A stretch of DNA of 49,888 bases from a bacterium (lineage in GTDB: Bacteria > Bacteroidota > Bacteroidia > CAILMK01 > JACPUW01), in assembly GCA_016124515.1 (NCBI GenBank), contig WGNN01000011.1:1-49888 (forward strand). The letters are read 5' to 3'. Under the pieces are notes generated by a model, which made no database searches, was not told where the DNA came from, and saw nothing but the letters and a program-made list of their open reading frames with translations. The position numbers were made by a program, and so were the translations under genes. Shown piece after piece: positions 24,769 through 34,145 of the stretch; the stretch's first letter is position 1; each line of letters opens with the position of its first letter.

Positions 24769-25820
24769 TTGATATAATTTCTAATAAGTTGCTGAAATTC
24801 TTCGGCTTGGTGGTTGAAAGTTTCGTGGCCGGCATTTTCAATCACCACCAATTCGCTATTGGCTATTTTATTATGAATATATTCCATTTCTTCGGGCGGA
24901 CAAATATCGTCAAAACGTCCTGTGAGTAATAATATCTTTTGGTCGATACCCTGAATTCTGCTGACCAATTTAAAAGAATCGATGTCTTGAAACAGGTTGT
25001 GCACAATTTTATCGGTAACCCCACCCTGTACATAAGCCGAAATAGGATTGTAAGGCGATGCAAAAAAGCCACGCATCAATTGGCCAAAAGCCAGCGATTT
25101 TTCAGGGTAATAGGCATATACGAGTTCATCAACGTAGTCGTTCCACTGTCCTTTGTCGCGCCAGGGATCATCTCCGGGCACATCCCTTATCACCGGCGTT
25201 TTATCGAGCCATGCCAACACTTCCTTCCACCGCTCTGTATTGTGTTGGTTGGCAATTTCCAACTGCGCCGTGTTATACAAAAATTCGCGTCTGAAATCCC
25301 AGCGTAAGGTATCAAAATCGCTTGTAGCAGGGCCATCGGCTGATATATAATAATCACCGAGCGCATCGTTTCCGTAGCTCAACAGGTAGTGGTAGAGCAA
25401 TTTGCCGCCAAAGCTGTGCCCCATTATGGCAATTTTGTAGTCGCCCTTTTGCTTCAGGTAGCTTGCAACGGTGTGCAAATCATCCACATACGAGGCTAAA
25501 TTCACTTTTGCCGGATCTATGGGCCATTGTTTGTTGCCCGTGCCGGTTTGGTCGTAGTAGGCAATGGCAAAATCCTTTTCAAGGGTATTTTTCCAACCCG
25601 GATAATCGATACTTGCAAAATCGATGGCACTTTGCCCCGGCCCGCCCTGCACAAAGAGTATGATGGTACCCGATGACAAATTGCCGCGCAGCAATACGGG
25701 AATCAGCGAATTTTCTGTTTTAATGTGTATCAGTTGCTCGTAGTCTTGGGCATCCTGGGTTTGGTCTTTGGCGCAGGAAAACAAACCCAGTAGCAACAAG
25801 CAAAGTATGTGTGACTTCAT
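24765..25820 (-). CDS. Alpha/beta-hydrolase lipoprotein (S33-like), copy B
   Basis: A 351-aa lipoprotein (MKSHILCLLLLGLFSC). Motifs parallel copy A: VQGGPGQSAIDF, YYDQTGTGN, IMGHSFGGKLLYHY (nucleophile Ser), LTGRFDDICPPEE (Asp) and NAGHETFNHQ (His). ATG 25820 gives a normal lipoprotein signal; a longer frame adds 21 residues that spoil it. It is the first gene of the three-gene operon. Substrates are unknown, but proline iminopeptidase-type activity on peptides or a lactone/ester hydrolase role are possible. Confidence 0.85.
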   Translation of the reverse strand: MKSHILCLLLLGLFSCAKDQTQDAQDYEQLIHIKTENSLIPVLLRGNLSSGTIILFVQGGPGQSAIDFASIDYPGWKNTLEKDFAIAYYDQTGTGNKQWPIDPAKVNLASYVDDLHTVASYLKQKGDYKIAIMGHSFGGKLLYHYLLSYGNDALGDYYISADGPATSDFDTLRWDFRREFLYNTAQLEIANQHNTERWKEVLAWLDKTPVIRDVPGDDPWRDKGQWNDYVDELVYAYYPEKSLAFGQLMRGFFASPYNPISAYVQGGVTDKIVHNLFQDIDSFKLVSRIQGIDQKILLLTGRFDDICPPEEMEYIHNKIANSELVVIENAGHETFNHQAEEFQQLIRNYIK

Positions 25821-26009
25821 ACCGACTATATTGGTTGGTTGCCCAATAAAGTCAGTACAAAAAATGAAGGGTTGCAAGTACAATGAAAAATGGTTGGTTT
25901 TGATAATTTGGAGCGAATAAATTCTAACTCCCGCTTATTAAAACCCAATTTATTCCATAGAATGATTTGATTAGCGGCATGCATAAATTCAGCTTTTCTC
26001 CAAACCAAC

Positions 26010-26017
26010 TACCTTTG
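26010..26017 (+). promoter_or_regulatory. -7 box of hutU
   Basis: TACCTTTG is an exact TAnnTTTG match, 34 nt before ATG 26052. ATTC at 25987-25990, 19 nt upstream, is a poor -33. Confidence 0.45.
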
Positions 26018-26051
26018 CCGGCGTTTATTGCAAAACCTTAAGTTCATCAAT

Positions 26052-27752
26052 ATGTCATTTACCAACGAAGCGATAGAAAGCATAGACTTATCAAACATAA
26101 AAGCTCCCACGGGCACTCAATTGACCTGCAAAGGTTGGCAGCAGGAAGCGGCGTTCAGGATGTTGCTCAACAATCTTGACAAAGCCAATGCCGAAAAACC
26201 CGAAGAATTGGTGGTGTACGGAGGCTCAGGAAAAGCCGCGCGAAACAAAGAATCGCTTCAAATGATATTGAAAGCCCTTAAGGATTTGAATGATGACGAA
26301 ACCCTTTTGGTACAATCGGGCAAGCCGGTGGGTATTTTGCCTACACACAAAGACGCGCCGCGAGTGCTCATTTCAAACTCGATGATAGTACCCCATTGGG
26401 CAACTTTTGAAAATTTTCTGGAGCTCGAAAAGAAAGGCCTTATTATGTATGGCCAAATGACCGCGGGCTCATGGATATACATTGGCTCGCAGGGAATAGT
26501 GCAGGGCACCTATGAGACCTTTGCCGAAGCTGCCCGAAAATCTTTTGGCGGCACGCTTAAAGGCACACTTTCTGTAACCGCCGGTTTGGGCGGAATGGGT
26601 GGCGCACAGCCACTTGCCGTTACCATGAACGAAGGTACCTGCCTGGCAGCCGAGGTAGAAGAATGGCGAATAAAAAGACGTATTGAAACCCGTTACCTCG
26701 ACGAATACTATAGCGATATAGATGAAGCTATTGACCGCGCCATTGAAGCAAAAAACAAGGCCGAAGGCATTTCAATTGCCTACCACGGCAATGCCATTGA
26801 TTTGCTGGAAAGAATGATAGAAAGGGGAATTACGCCTGATTTATTGACCGACCAAACCTCTGCCCACGACCCGCTGAACGGCTATTTGCCACAAGGACTT
26901 AGCAATGAGCAAGGCAAAGTTTTGCGCGAAAGCAATCCTGATGAATACATAAAACTTTCTTATAAAAGCATGGCCAAGCATGTGGAACTAATGCTTGAAA
27001 TGCAAAAACGCGGAGCCGAAACCTTTGACTATGGCAACAACCTGCGTGGACGTGCTTTGGAATATGGTGTTAAAAATGCTTTTGACTTCCCCGGTTTTGT
27101 TCCCGCCTACATCCGTCCGCTTTTTTGCGAAGGAAAAGGTCCTTTCCGTTGGGTAGCACTTTCAGGAGATCCACAGGATATTTACGAAACTGACAAAGCC
27201 ATTCTTGAACTTTTTCCTGAAGACAAGGCCCTGGCACGCTGGATAAAAATGGCACAAGAGCGCATTGAATTCCAAGGGCTTCCGGCACGTATTTGCTGGC
27301 TGGCACAAGGCGCGCGCGAAAAAGCCGGACTTAAATTTAACGAACTGGTGCGCAGTAGCAAGGTAAAAGCCCCCATAGTAATTGGACGCGACCATTTGGA
27401 TACCGGTTCGGTAGCCTCGCCCAACCGCGAAACCGAAGCCATGAAAGATGGTTCTGATGCCATAGCCGATTGGCCTATATTAAATGCCCTGGTGAGCACC
27501 GCGGGTGGAAGCACCTGGACTTCGGTTCACCACGGTGGTGGTGTTGGTATTGGCTATTCTATACATGCAGGTGTGGTAATAGTGGCCGATGGCACCGAAG
27601 AGGCTGACCGCAGGCTGAAACGCGTGCTACACAACGACCCTGCTATGGGCGTGTTGCGACACATGGACGCCGGATATGAAATAGCCCAAAAAACAGCCAC
27701 TGAAAACGGCCTTGATATAAAAGAACGCCTGAAGCAATTCAGGTTTGATTAG
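26052..27752 (+). CDS. hutU: Urocanate hydratase
   Basis: NAD+-dependent enzyme converting urocanate to imidazolone propionate in histidine degradation, 566 aa. Signature segments are intact: [12 protein letters not shown] near the N-terminus, [16 protein letters not shown] in the NAD-binding part, [17 protein letters not shown], and the active-site block [21 protein letters not shown] 26052 ([10 protein letters not shown]) is preferred to an in-frame TTG 24 nt upstream. hutH, hutI and hutG are not present, so the pathway is dispersed on this chromosome. Confidence 0.97.
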   Translation: MSFTNEAIESIDLSNIKAPTGTQLTCKGWQQEAAFRMLLNNLDKANAEKPEELVVYGGSGKAARNKESLQMILKALKDLNDDETLLVQSGKPVGILPTHKDAPRVLISNSMIVPHWATFENFLELEKKGLIMYGQMTAGSWIYIGSQGIVQGTYETFAEAARKSFGGTLKGTLSVTAGLGGMGGAQPLAVTMNEGTCLAAEVEEWRIKRRIETRYLDEYYSDIDEAIDRAIEAKNKAEGISIAYHGNAIDLLERMIERGITPDLLTDQTSAHDPLNGYLPQGLSNEQGKVLRESNPDEYIKLSYKSMAKHVELMLEMQKRGAETFDYGNNLRGRALEYGVKNAFDFPGFVPAYIRPLFCEGKGPFRWVALSGDPQDIYETDKAILELFPEDKALARWIKMAQERIEFQGLPARICWLAQGAREKAGLKFNELVRSSKVKAPIVIGRDHLDTGSVASPNRETEAMKDGSDAIADWPILNALVSTAGGSTWTSVHHGGGVGIGYSIHAGVVIVADGTEEADRRLKRVLHNDPAMGVLRHMDAGYEIAQKTATENGLDIKERLKQFRFD

Positions 27753-27959
27753 CAGCATTTCGTTGAGCAAATCAAAAATATTTGTCAATCCATGTGTTGA
27801 ATAAATGATATTCTTTGATTTCTCATGGGATCGAAATAATAATTTACCACATAACACCCCACTAATAATTAATAATAGTTCGGCATCATTTTATTGTGGT
27901 GTATAGCACTCAAAAAACCAGCATACTTTTATAAATTGTGATATAATATCCTGCAATTG

Positions 27960-28706
27960 CTAAACCGGCACTACCGCATGTTGCAGCGATTTTTCTAAAA
28001 AACACATGCTTTGGTTGAACTTAAAGTGCATCAGTCGTTTGAATCTTTGGTAAGGATAGCCGCCCGCTTGCAGCGCTTTGGCATGGCCCAGCCAAATGGC
28101 CCTGTAGGTAAGTTTAAAATGCAAGTGGTAAATGAAATAAGCTATCTCGCGCTTCCACGTGCGTTTTCTATTAAAAATAATAGAAAGTCGTTCGCGCTGA
28201 AACTGTATGTGCTGCGCTTCGTCTATAAGTATGTCGGTACATATTTCGCGCAACAAGGGGCAATTGGTAGCATCTTTTATAGCCTGGTAATATACCTGTG
28301 CAGCGTGTTCAACTATCAGTACGGTAATGGTCCACATTTCCATATTGGTGGCTAATCCACGTACCTTTCTAAACAGTGAGTCGCCCACATCTTTTTTCTT
28401 TCGTGGTACGCCAATTCGATCAAGGTATTGGCCCAAATTTTCACCGTGCTTTTGCTCTTCTTTTATAAAAAGGTCAATTACATCGCGATAGGTGGCATCG
28501 TTGTGTCGGTCGGCATATTTTGCAGTGGCAGCCCGCAGGTTGTGTCCATCAGAAGTTTCGCCCAGTTGCCAAGCACGCAGCGAAGGAATTATTGCCTGTT
28601 TTTCATTAGGTGTAATGCACGGTTTTTGGTTCCAGTTGATGCGTTTTACCATCAGGTTGCTCTCAAAATGATCGAGCCAATAATCGGAGTTTCTTAAATT
28701 TTCCAT
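27960..28706 (-). CDS. Ferritin-like diiron protein of unknown function
   Basis: A 248-aa, mostly helical protein. Three helices carry likely metal ligands: FIKEEQKHGENL (Glu...His), LIVEHAAQVYY (Glu-His) and LIDEAQHIQFQ (Glu, His two apart). This is the pattern of the ferritin/ribonucleotide reductase-like diiron fold (ExxH pairs), as in rubrerythrin- or AurF-type oxygenases. The specific enzyme cannot be named. The C-terminal third is basic and Tyr/Phe-rich (FIYHLHFKLTYRAIW). ATG 28706 is chosen over a longer frame. It is transcribed away from the cobalamin riboswitch. Confidence 0.7.
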   Translation of the reverse strand: MENLRNSDYWLDHFESNLMVKRINWNQKPCITPNEKQAIIPSLRAWQLGETSDGHNLRAATAKYADRHNDATYRDVIDLFIKEEQKHGENLGQYLDRIGVPRKKKDVGDSLFRKVRGLATNMEMWTITVLIVEHAAQVYYQAIKDATNCPLLREICTDILIDEAQHIQFQRERLSIIFNRKRTWKREIAYFIYHLHFKLTYRAIWLGHAKALQAGGYPYQRFKRLMHFKFNQSMCFLEKSLQHAVVPV

Positions 28707-28815
28707 TTGGTTTATTTGCCAGCCCAAACGCTTAAAAAAACCAAAGCACACAGCCGTGCGCCTATTTTAACGCTAGTTGTAATAATGAATGTTAAGAGGC
28801 AGCGTGGAAAGAAAA

Positions 28816-28846
28816 CTTGCAGCGGTACAAAATTCTGTTACATTTG
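28816..28846 (+). promoter_or_regulatory. Promoter of the cobalamin-riboswitch operon
   Basis: CTTG (28816-28819), an exact 19-nt spacer, then TACATTTG (28839-28846) match -33 TTG / -7 TAnnTTTG. The predicted transcript start (about 28853) coincides with the 5' edge of the riboswitch, which supports both calls. Confidence 0.75.
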
Positions 28847-28854
28847 CCCTCGCT

Positions 28855-29012
28855 TTTGGTTCCCGATATCGGGATTAAAAGGGAATACCGGTGGAAGTCC
28901 GGAACTGTTCCCGCAGCTGTAAGCTTCACTTGTTGTTTTGCATCTCCGCCACTAATTCGCCATGTATGAATTGGGAAGGCCCGCAAGACAGAAGCGAGTC
29001 AGAAGACCTGCC
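28855..29012 (+). ncRNA. Cobalamin (adenosylcobalamin) riboswitch
   Basis: The conserved core is intact. P2-P3 is built from GGTTCCCGAT and AAAAGGGAATACCGGTG. The strongly conserved CCGGAACTGTTCCCGCAGC with CTGTAAGC follows, then the GCCACTAATTCG segment, the GGGAAGGC box, and the closing GCGAGTCAGAAGACCTGCC. A hairpin (AGCTAT...ATAGCT, about 29031-29050) lies between the aptamer and the ATG at 29102 and may belong to the expression platform. Cobalamin binding is expected to reduce expression of the downstream transporter genes. Confidence 0.95.
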
Positions 29013-29101
29013 AAGAGTAGTTATTTTCGAAAGCTATCGGGATAATAGCTGAGAAAAAGACAAATACTGCTTTTGCCTTTTTTCTCGCCAATGTATTGAT
29101 T

Positions 29102-30970
29102 ATGAAGCGGATACTTATAATACATATCCTTGCTTACATAGCCTTTGGCACATGTGCGCAAGACAGTGCAGTTTATTTTAAACAACTGCAACAGGTAGAA
29201 ATTGTGGAGCAACGCGCCACGCTACAACAACTGTGGCCCGGCCCTGCCGACAAAGGCCTGAGCATGGGCAACTACCTTGACCAAAACAGCGGCAACATGG
29301 TGAAATACAATGGACCGGTGGGTGTGGCATCAATAAATATGGGGGGCTTGGGCGGACAACATACTGCCATTGTGTGGAATGGCGTGAACCTGCAAAGTGG
29401 CATGAATGGCTTTTGCGACCTGAACCTGCTGCCCATGTTCTTGTTTGACGAACTGGAAATGGGAACCGACTTTGGCAGCCAACCACTGGGCAATGGATTG
29501 GGTGGCACCCTAAAATTGAACACCAAGTCGAGCCGCAATGAAATCATGCTTTCGCACGGCTCATTTTATAATGAAAAAATCGGCGTATCGGTGAGCCCAA
29601 TCAATGGCAAACGACTGAAATTGAACCTGAAATACTATGGCGCTACGGGGCAAAACAATTTTCCTTACCACTTTTACAACAAAACACAAAGCCTGAACCA
29701 CGCCCTGTTCAGGCAGCAACACGGCACCGCCACACTCAGCTACAAAATCAATGAAAAATCGCAGTTGCGCTTTGATGGATGGCTGATGCAGGCCTACAGA
29801 CAAATACCGCCCACCGCACTAGAAAAAGAATCGGTGGCCACCCAAACCGACCAAAACACAAGGACTGCCCTTGCCTACTACTACAACCACAACAAAGACA
29901 ATAGAGAAAACAACGCTATAGTCAGACTCAATTACCTGAAAGAGCATATTGGATATACCGATAGTCTGAAAAAAATATTTGGCAACAACACAGCACAAAA
30001 TCTCTTTTTGATTTACAAACAAGATATTGACCGCCTTAATTATGTAAATGATGTAACTACAAGTTATATTTTCGGTGCTTCGGCAGGTTTGGTTACGGCC
30101 TCTACCCTACAGTACAGCGAAAATGGCCTGTATAGCAATGCATCAGCCAACTTCAGATTTCAGCAAAAAGGCTATGCGGAAAAGTGGTTGTACAATGTGG
30201 GTATAAAAACTGAAAAATTCAGACAACAAGAAGCTTTTTCATTTGATGCCAATTATAAATACCGCCTCAATGAAAAATTGAAGTGGAGCGTATTTGGCGG
30301 CAGGGCTTACAGGTTCCCTACACTCAACGAGTTGTTTTGGCAACCTGGCGGCAACCCCAACCTGCAAACCGAAACAGCATGGAAAGGCCACACACAAATA
30401 GAATGGCTTTACAAATACCGCTTGAAATTATGGGGGCAAATACACAGCGCCATTGTAAACAATTGGATTATGTGGCAACCTATAAACATGTATGTGGCTC
30501 AGGCGCAAAATGTGGCTACGGTGTTGGCCCGCGGTATTGACATCAACTATTGGTACACCCGAGGACACTATGGCAGGTCGTGGCGCTTGTTTGGCAATTA
30601 TTCTTTTAATAATACACAAAACCTTGGCACAGGAAGCAAGGCCAACCGCGAACAGATGATTTACGTGCCGCACCACAAATTCAATCAGGGAATAAGCCTG
30701 CAACTGCGGCGTTTTTCAATAGTTTGGCAACACCAATTGGTGGGGCGCAGGTACATAAACCCCGACAATACGGAATACCTGAAAGCTTACCAAACCGATA
30801 ACCTGCAGGTAAACTACCAAACCTACAAAGGGTTTAGCCTCCGCTTTGCGCTGAACAATATGTTTAACAGCAGCTACCAATCAACCACCATGTATCCTAT
30901 GCCCTTGCGCAATTTCAACCTGACCATAAATTATAATTTCAACAACCTAATTAAAAAGTATGTCAAGTAG
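29102..30970 (+). CDS. btuB: TonB-dependent outer-membrane receptor, BtuB-like (cobalamin uptake)
   Basis: A 622-aa outer-membrane receptor. Signal peptide (MKRILIIHILAYIAFGTCAQ), plug domain with NMGGLGGQHTAIVWNGVNLQ and GNGLGGTLKL, then a beta-barrel of alternating aromatic strands ending NLTINYNFNNLIKKYVK. No carboxypeptidase-like N-terminal extension or SusC features are present. The upstream cobalamin riboswitch and the downstream BtuG-like lipoprotein point to vitamin B12 or related corrinoids as the ligand. ATG 29102 is used, since an in-frame TTG 6 nt earlier adds nothing. Its end overlaps the next gene by 11 nt. Confidence 0.88.
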   Translation: MKRILIIHILAYIAFGTCAQDSAVYFKQLQQVEIVEQRATLQQLWPGPADKGLSMGNYLDQNSGNMVKYNGPVGVASINMGGLGGQHTAIVWNGVNLQSGMNGFCDLNLLPMFLFDELEMGTDFGSQPLGNGLGGTLKLNTKSSRNEIMLSHGSFYNEKIGVSVSPINGKRLKLNLKYYGATGQNNFPYHFYNKTQSLNHALFRQQHGTATLSYKINEKSQLRFDGWLMQAYRQIPPTALEKESVATQTDQNTRTALAYYYNHNKDNRENNAIVRLNYLKEHIGYTDSLKKIFGNNTAQNLFLIYKQDIDRLNYVNDVTTSYIFGASAGLVTASTLQYSENGLYSNASANFRFQQKGYAEKWLYNVGIKTEKFRQQEAFSFDANYKYRLNEKLKWSVFGGRAYRFPTLNELFWQPGGNPNLQTETAWKGHTQIEWLYKYRLKLWGQIHSAIVNNWIMWQPINMYVAQAQNVATVLARGIDINYWYTRGHYGRSWRLFGNYSFNNTQNLGTGSKANREQMIYVPHHKFNQGISLQLRRFSIVWQHQLVGRRYINPDNTEYLKAYQTDNLQVNYQTYKGFSLRFALNNMFNSSYQSTTMYPMPLRNFNLTINYNFNNLIKKYVK

Positions 30971-31985
30971 AGTTACTTTAAAATTTGCTTTCGTTTGTAT
31001 GGCGAGTACCGCCTTATTATTTTTAAATGCCTGCGGTGACAAAGACCCGGTTGACAAACCATCAAGTACATCAAAAGGAATGTATGTGCTCAATGAAGGC
31101 GGATTTCAAAAAGGCAATGCATCGATTTCGTTTATCAATACCGACGATAATACCCTGCAAACCAAACTGTATGAAACAGCAAACAAACAACCACTTGGCG
31201 ATGTAGGCAATGCGCTGAATATAATAAACGACAAACTATATGTGGTGGTAAACAACTCGGGTTTGATACGCGTGTTGGATAAAAAAACCTATGTTGAACT
31301 TGCTACTATTGAAGGCTTTACCTCGCCAAGGCAAATAGTGGCAGTGAATGAAAAAACCGCCTATGTGAGCGATTTATTTGCCAATAAACTAAGTGTGGTT
31401 GACCTGACTACCAACAAAATAAGCCAAACTGTAAAACTGCATGGCAGCACAGAAAAAATGGTGGTTTCGGGCAATGAATTGTTTGTAACCAATGGCAGTA
31501 CCAACTATGTATATGTAGTCAACACAGAATCTGCTACACTTGTTGACTCTATTGATATTGGCGGAAACAGCAACGAAATATGGCTCCTGAACGGCAAACC
31601 AACTGTTATTAGAAATGCCAATACCGACAACAAGGTGCAAGGGGCTGTGCTGAGCCTCAATGCCGCTGCACACAATATTGAATCATCGGTTGCATATAAT
31701 TATACCGGCACGCTGTGGACCTGTCGCTCTAGCCTGGACAATGGAAATATCTATTTTCTTCTGGACCAAAAAGTAATGAAATATGATGGGAAATCTATTT
31801 CAAATATTTTTTCTGTCGATTTTACAGCCTATAATATGTATTGCACAAATGGCACTATTTGGCTTTGCGATGCCAAAGACTACCAACAAACCGGCACGGT
31901 GAGCTCTTTTGCCGGCGATGGCACCTTGAAGAACAGCTTCAACACCGGTATTATACCAAGTGTGCTTTGGTATGTAGAATTATAA
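30960..31985 (+). CDS. Surface lipoprotein beta-propeller, BtuG-like
   Basis: A 341-aa lipoprotein (lipobox LNAC, Cys25). The mature part is a YncE/DUF5074-type beta-propeller with repeating blades (NIINDKLYVVVNNSGLIRVL, VNEKTAYVSDLFANKLSVVDL, VSGNELFVTNGSTNYVYVV, LNGKPTVIRNANTD). In Bacteroides the BtuG protein, a propeller lipoprotein encoded beside btuB, captures B12 with very high affinity. The same order and riboswitch control make the same role likely here. The gene starts within the receptor gene, so the two are coupled. The operon ends at a strong terminator. Confidence 0.82.
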   Translation: MSSRVTLKFAFVCMASTALLFLNACGDKDPVDKPSSTSKGMYVLNEGGFQKGNASISFINTDDNTLQTKLYETANKQPLGDVGNALNIINDKLYVVVNNSGLIRVLDKKTYVELATIEGFTSPRQIVAVNEKTAYVSDLFANKLSVVDLTTNKISQTVKLHGSTEKMVVSGNELFVTNGSTNYVYVVNTESATLVDSIDIGGNSNEIWLLNGKPTVIRNANTDNKVQGAVLSLNAAAHNIESSVAYNYTGTLWTCRSSLDNGNIYFLLDQKVMKYDGKSISNIFSVDFTAYNMYCTNGTIWLCDAKDYQQTGTVSSFAGDGTLKNSFNTGIIPSVLWYVEL

Positions 31986-32007
31986 AATAGCCCAAGTTCA
32001 AAAAAAC

Positions 32008-32045
32008 AAAAGGTGTCCTGAAACTATTTCGGGACACCTTTTTTT
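32008..32045 (+). terminator. Intrinsic terminator of the btuB operon
   Basis: A hairpin (AAAAGGTGTCC left, GGACACCTTTT right, extended by TGAAA/TTTCG) is followed by a T-run, 23 nt after the BtuG-like stop. Confidence 0.9.
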
Positions 32046-32088
32046 GATTTGGTCAGAAGTTCTAATTAGCCAAATTATAGGGTCAGGA

Positions 32089-33048
32089 TCAAAAATGGAC
32101 ACCCACTTTTGCCAGTAAATTGCGTTTTACTTGCACGTCGGCATGCCCTTGTGTGCCATTGGTTGGTGCAAAAAGGTCGTTGTATATCAATACTTGATAT
32201 TGGCGCGTGGGTATATCGTACAAAAATGCAATACCGGGTTCTTTATTGCCATTTTCATTTGTCAACTCAGCGGAACGGCCTTGGTAGAATGGCGTTATGG
32301 CAATGGAACTCACATCCTTTTTGCTAACCTCTTTCAAGGTGTCGTTGCCGGGCGCAAAAACCATATACAGGTTTGAGTCAAGTGTTCGTCCGCCTACACT
32401 TGTCTGCGAAATAGTTATTTTCAGGTTACCCAGCGATTCGGTTTCGGCATATACCAATTGGCTACATTTTGAAATGGTAACATCTGAAACATATTTATTA
32501 TGATCGCCATCGAATGCGTGCAAATAATAGGTTCCATAAGGTATGTTTTCAAAAGTGATGATTCCCACTTTGGCCTGATTGGCGGGGTCGGTACCGTTTT
32601 TTCGTGAGTATGCAGTATCTATTACCGCGCCGTTGGTTTTCAGTTGGTCATACTCCTGCAAATTGAATTTGGGCTTGTCATATCCGGGCAATTTTGAGCT
32701 TTTATAGTCAAGCAGGTACATGTCTTCTTTGCTGCGGCCCAATACGGCAAGACATCCGTTGTTGTTCGATGCTTCGCCGGTGGCTTTTCTTTTCACTATA
32801 ATTTGTAGTGTGCCTGCATTTGAATTCGCGCAGGGGTCGTTATTTACCTGCTCGCTACACATATCGCCGGTCCATCCTTCGTCGCATTCGCATTTGGCGG
32901 TTTTGCTGTCCACTTCTACGCAGGTTCCGTGGTCGCCACAGTTGGGTGCATCTTTCGCATCGCACGGGCTTTTGCACGAGTTGAAAATTAAAAATATGGG
33001 CAGGATTGAAAATAAGAGGGAGATTTTGAGGGTTTTCATAATATTCAT
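32089..33048 (-). CDS. EGF-module lipoprotein, copy 1
   Basis: A 319-aa lipoprotein (lipobox IFNSC). Directly after the acylated Cys lies one EGF-like module: six-cysteine pattern with NCGDHGTCV and CECDEGWTGDMCS. The C-terminal 250 residues form an unnamed beta-rich domain shared with the gene at 33133-34101. Conserved blocks include CLAVLGRSKEDMY, GAVIDTAYSR, GIITF..IPYGTYYLHA, NLYMVFAPGNDTLKEV, and the ending RNLLAKVGVHF. Function unknown; an EGF stalk holding a domain outside the outer membrane is plausible. Separate transcription is suggested by a terminator upstream of it. Confidence 0.8.
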   Translation of the reverse strand: MNIMKTLKISLLFSILPIFLIFNSCKSPCDAKDAPNCGDHGTCVEVDSKTAKCECDEGWTGDMCSEQVNNDPCANSNAGTLQIIVKRKATGEASNNNGCLAVLGRSKEDMYLLDYKSSKLPGYDKPKFNLQEYDQLKTNGAVIDTAYSRKNGTDPANQAKVGIITFENIPYGTYYLHAFDGDHNKYVSDVTISKCSQLVYAETESLGNLKITISQTSVGGRTLDSNLYMVFAPGNDTLKEVSKKDVSSIAITPFYQGRSAELTNENGNKEPGIAFLYDIPTRQYQVLIYNDLFAPTNGTQGHADVQVKRNLLAKVGVHF

Positions 33049-33086
33049 TTTCGCCCAAGTTAATAAAAATAAGCCAATTACATAAA

Positions 33087-33108
33087 AAAAGGGGCAAACG
33101 CCCCTTTT
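33087..33108 (-). terminator. Terminator between the two EGF-lipoprotein genes
   Basis: Perfect palindrome AAAAGGGGC / GCCCCTTTT around an AAAC loop with a T-run on the minus strand. It terminates the upstream copy and suggests that copy 1 has its own promoter. Confidence 0.8.
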
Positions 33109-33132
33109 CTATTTTGTATGGTTTCAAGTCGA

Positions 33133-34101
33133 TTACTTAAACGAAACCCAGGTCTTTGCCAGCAAGTTCCGCGTTATTTCAACATACTCGTATCCTTGTG
33201 TTCCATCTTTTGGAGCAAATTGTTCGTTGTATGCCACCACAAGATATTTTCTTGTTGGAATATCGAACAACAAATAGCTACCGGGTTGCGGTTTGCCTTG
33301 CCCGTTGGTAATGGTAAGGGTTCTGCCTTGGTAGTATGGCTTAATGGTTAATGAGTTGTAGTCTTTTACCAATACTTGTTTCAGCGTATCGCTTGAGTTG
33401 CCAAACACCATAAACAAGTTGGAGTCGAGCTCAGAACCGGCAATTTTTGTCTGACCAACCGTAATGAGCAAATTGCCAAGTGGTCTTACTTCAGCAATTA
33501 CCCAATCGTCGTCGGTGGTTTCGGTAATGGTTACTTCGGTTACGTATTTGTCGAGCGCCGAGCTATATACGTGCAGGTAATAGGTACCTGTTGGTATATC
33601 AGAAAAAGTAATGATTCCTGCATCAGCACCTCCGGGTTCTTTGCCACCGTGGCGCGAGTAAGCGGTGTCTATAACAGCACCTTGGTCAACCAAAAGAGGA
33701 TAACTTTTCAGGTTGTATTTTGGCTTTTTGAAGCTTGAAAGTTTGCTTGTGGTGTATTCAAGCCAATACATATCTTCTTTGGAGCGGCCAAGCACAGCCA
33801 AACAAGCGTAGTTGTCAATAAACTTACCATTCACTTTTCTTTTCACTACTATTTTCACAGAGCCGGTTGGTGTTTGGTGATGGGTTGTGTCAACCACTTC
33901 GGTTTGGCACATATCGCCGGTCCATCCATCTTCGCATTCGCATTTGGCAGTTTTGCCGTCCGCATCTTCTACGCAGGTTCCGTGGTCGCCACAGTTGGGC
34001 GCATTGTCTGCTTCGCAAGGGGTTTTTTTACATCCGCCTAAGTAAACCAATCCGGTTATAGCACCTATAAGTAAGGTGGGAGTTAATATTTTTTTCATCA
34101 T
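33133..34101 (-). CDS. EGF-module lipoprotein, copy 2
   Basis: A 322-aa paralogue of the neighbouring lipoprotein. Lipobox LGGC, then the EGF-like module (NCGDHGTCVEDADGKTAKC and CEDGWTGDMC). After a short linker comes the same unnamed domain: CLAVLGRSKEDMYWLEY, GAVIDTAYSR, GIITFSDIPTGTYYLHV, NLFMVFGNSSDTLKQV, ending RNLLAKTWVSFK. The EGF modules are more alike between the copies than much of the rest. A near-consensus -7 (TAAAATTG) lies about 20 nt before the ATG. Confidence 0.8.
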   Translation of the reverse strand: MMKKILTPTLLIGAITGLVYLGGCKKTPCEADNAPNCGDHGTCVEDADGKTAKCECEDGWTGDMCQTEVVDTTHHQTPTGSVKIVVKRKVNGKFIDNYACLAVLGRSKEDMYWLEYTTSKLSSFKKPKYNLKSYPLLVDQGAVIDTAYSRHGGKEPGGADAGIITFSDIPTGTYYLHVYSSALDKYVTEVTITETTDDDWVIAEVRPLGNLLITVGQTKIAGSELDSNLFMVFGNSSDTLKQVLVKDYNSLTIKPYYQGRTLTITNGQGKPQPGSYLLFDIPTRKYLVVAYNEQFAPKDGTQGYEYVEITRNLLAKTWVSFK

Positions 34102-34145
34102 CAGAATTTTGTCTTCTGCAATTTTAAAATTAAGAATTGACTAAA

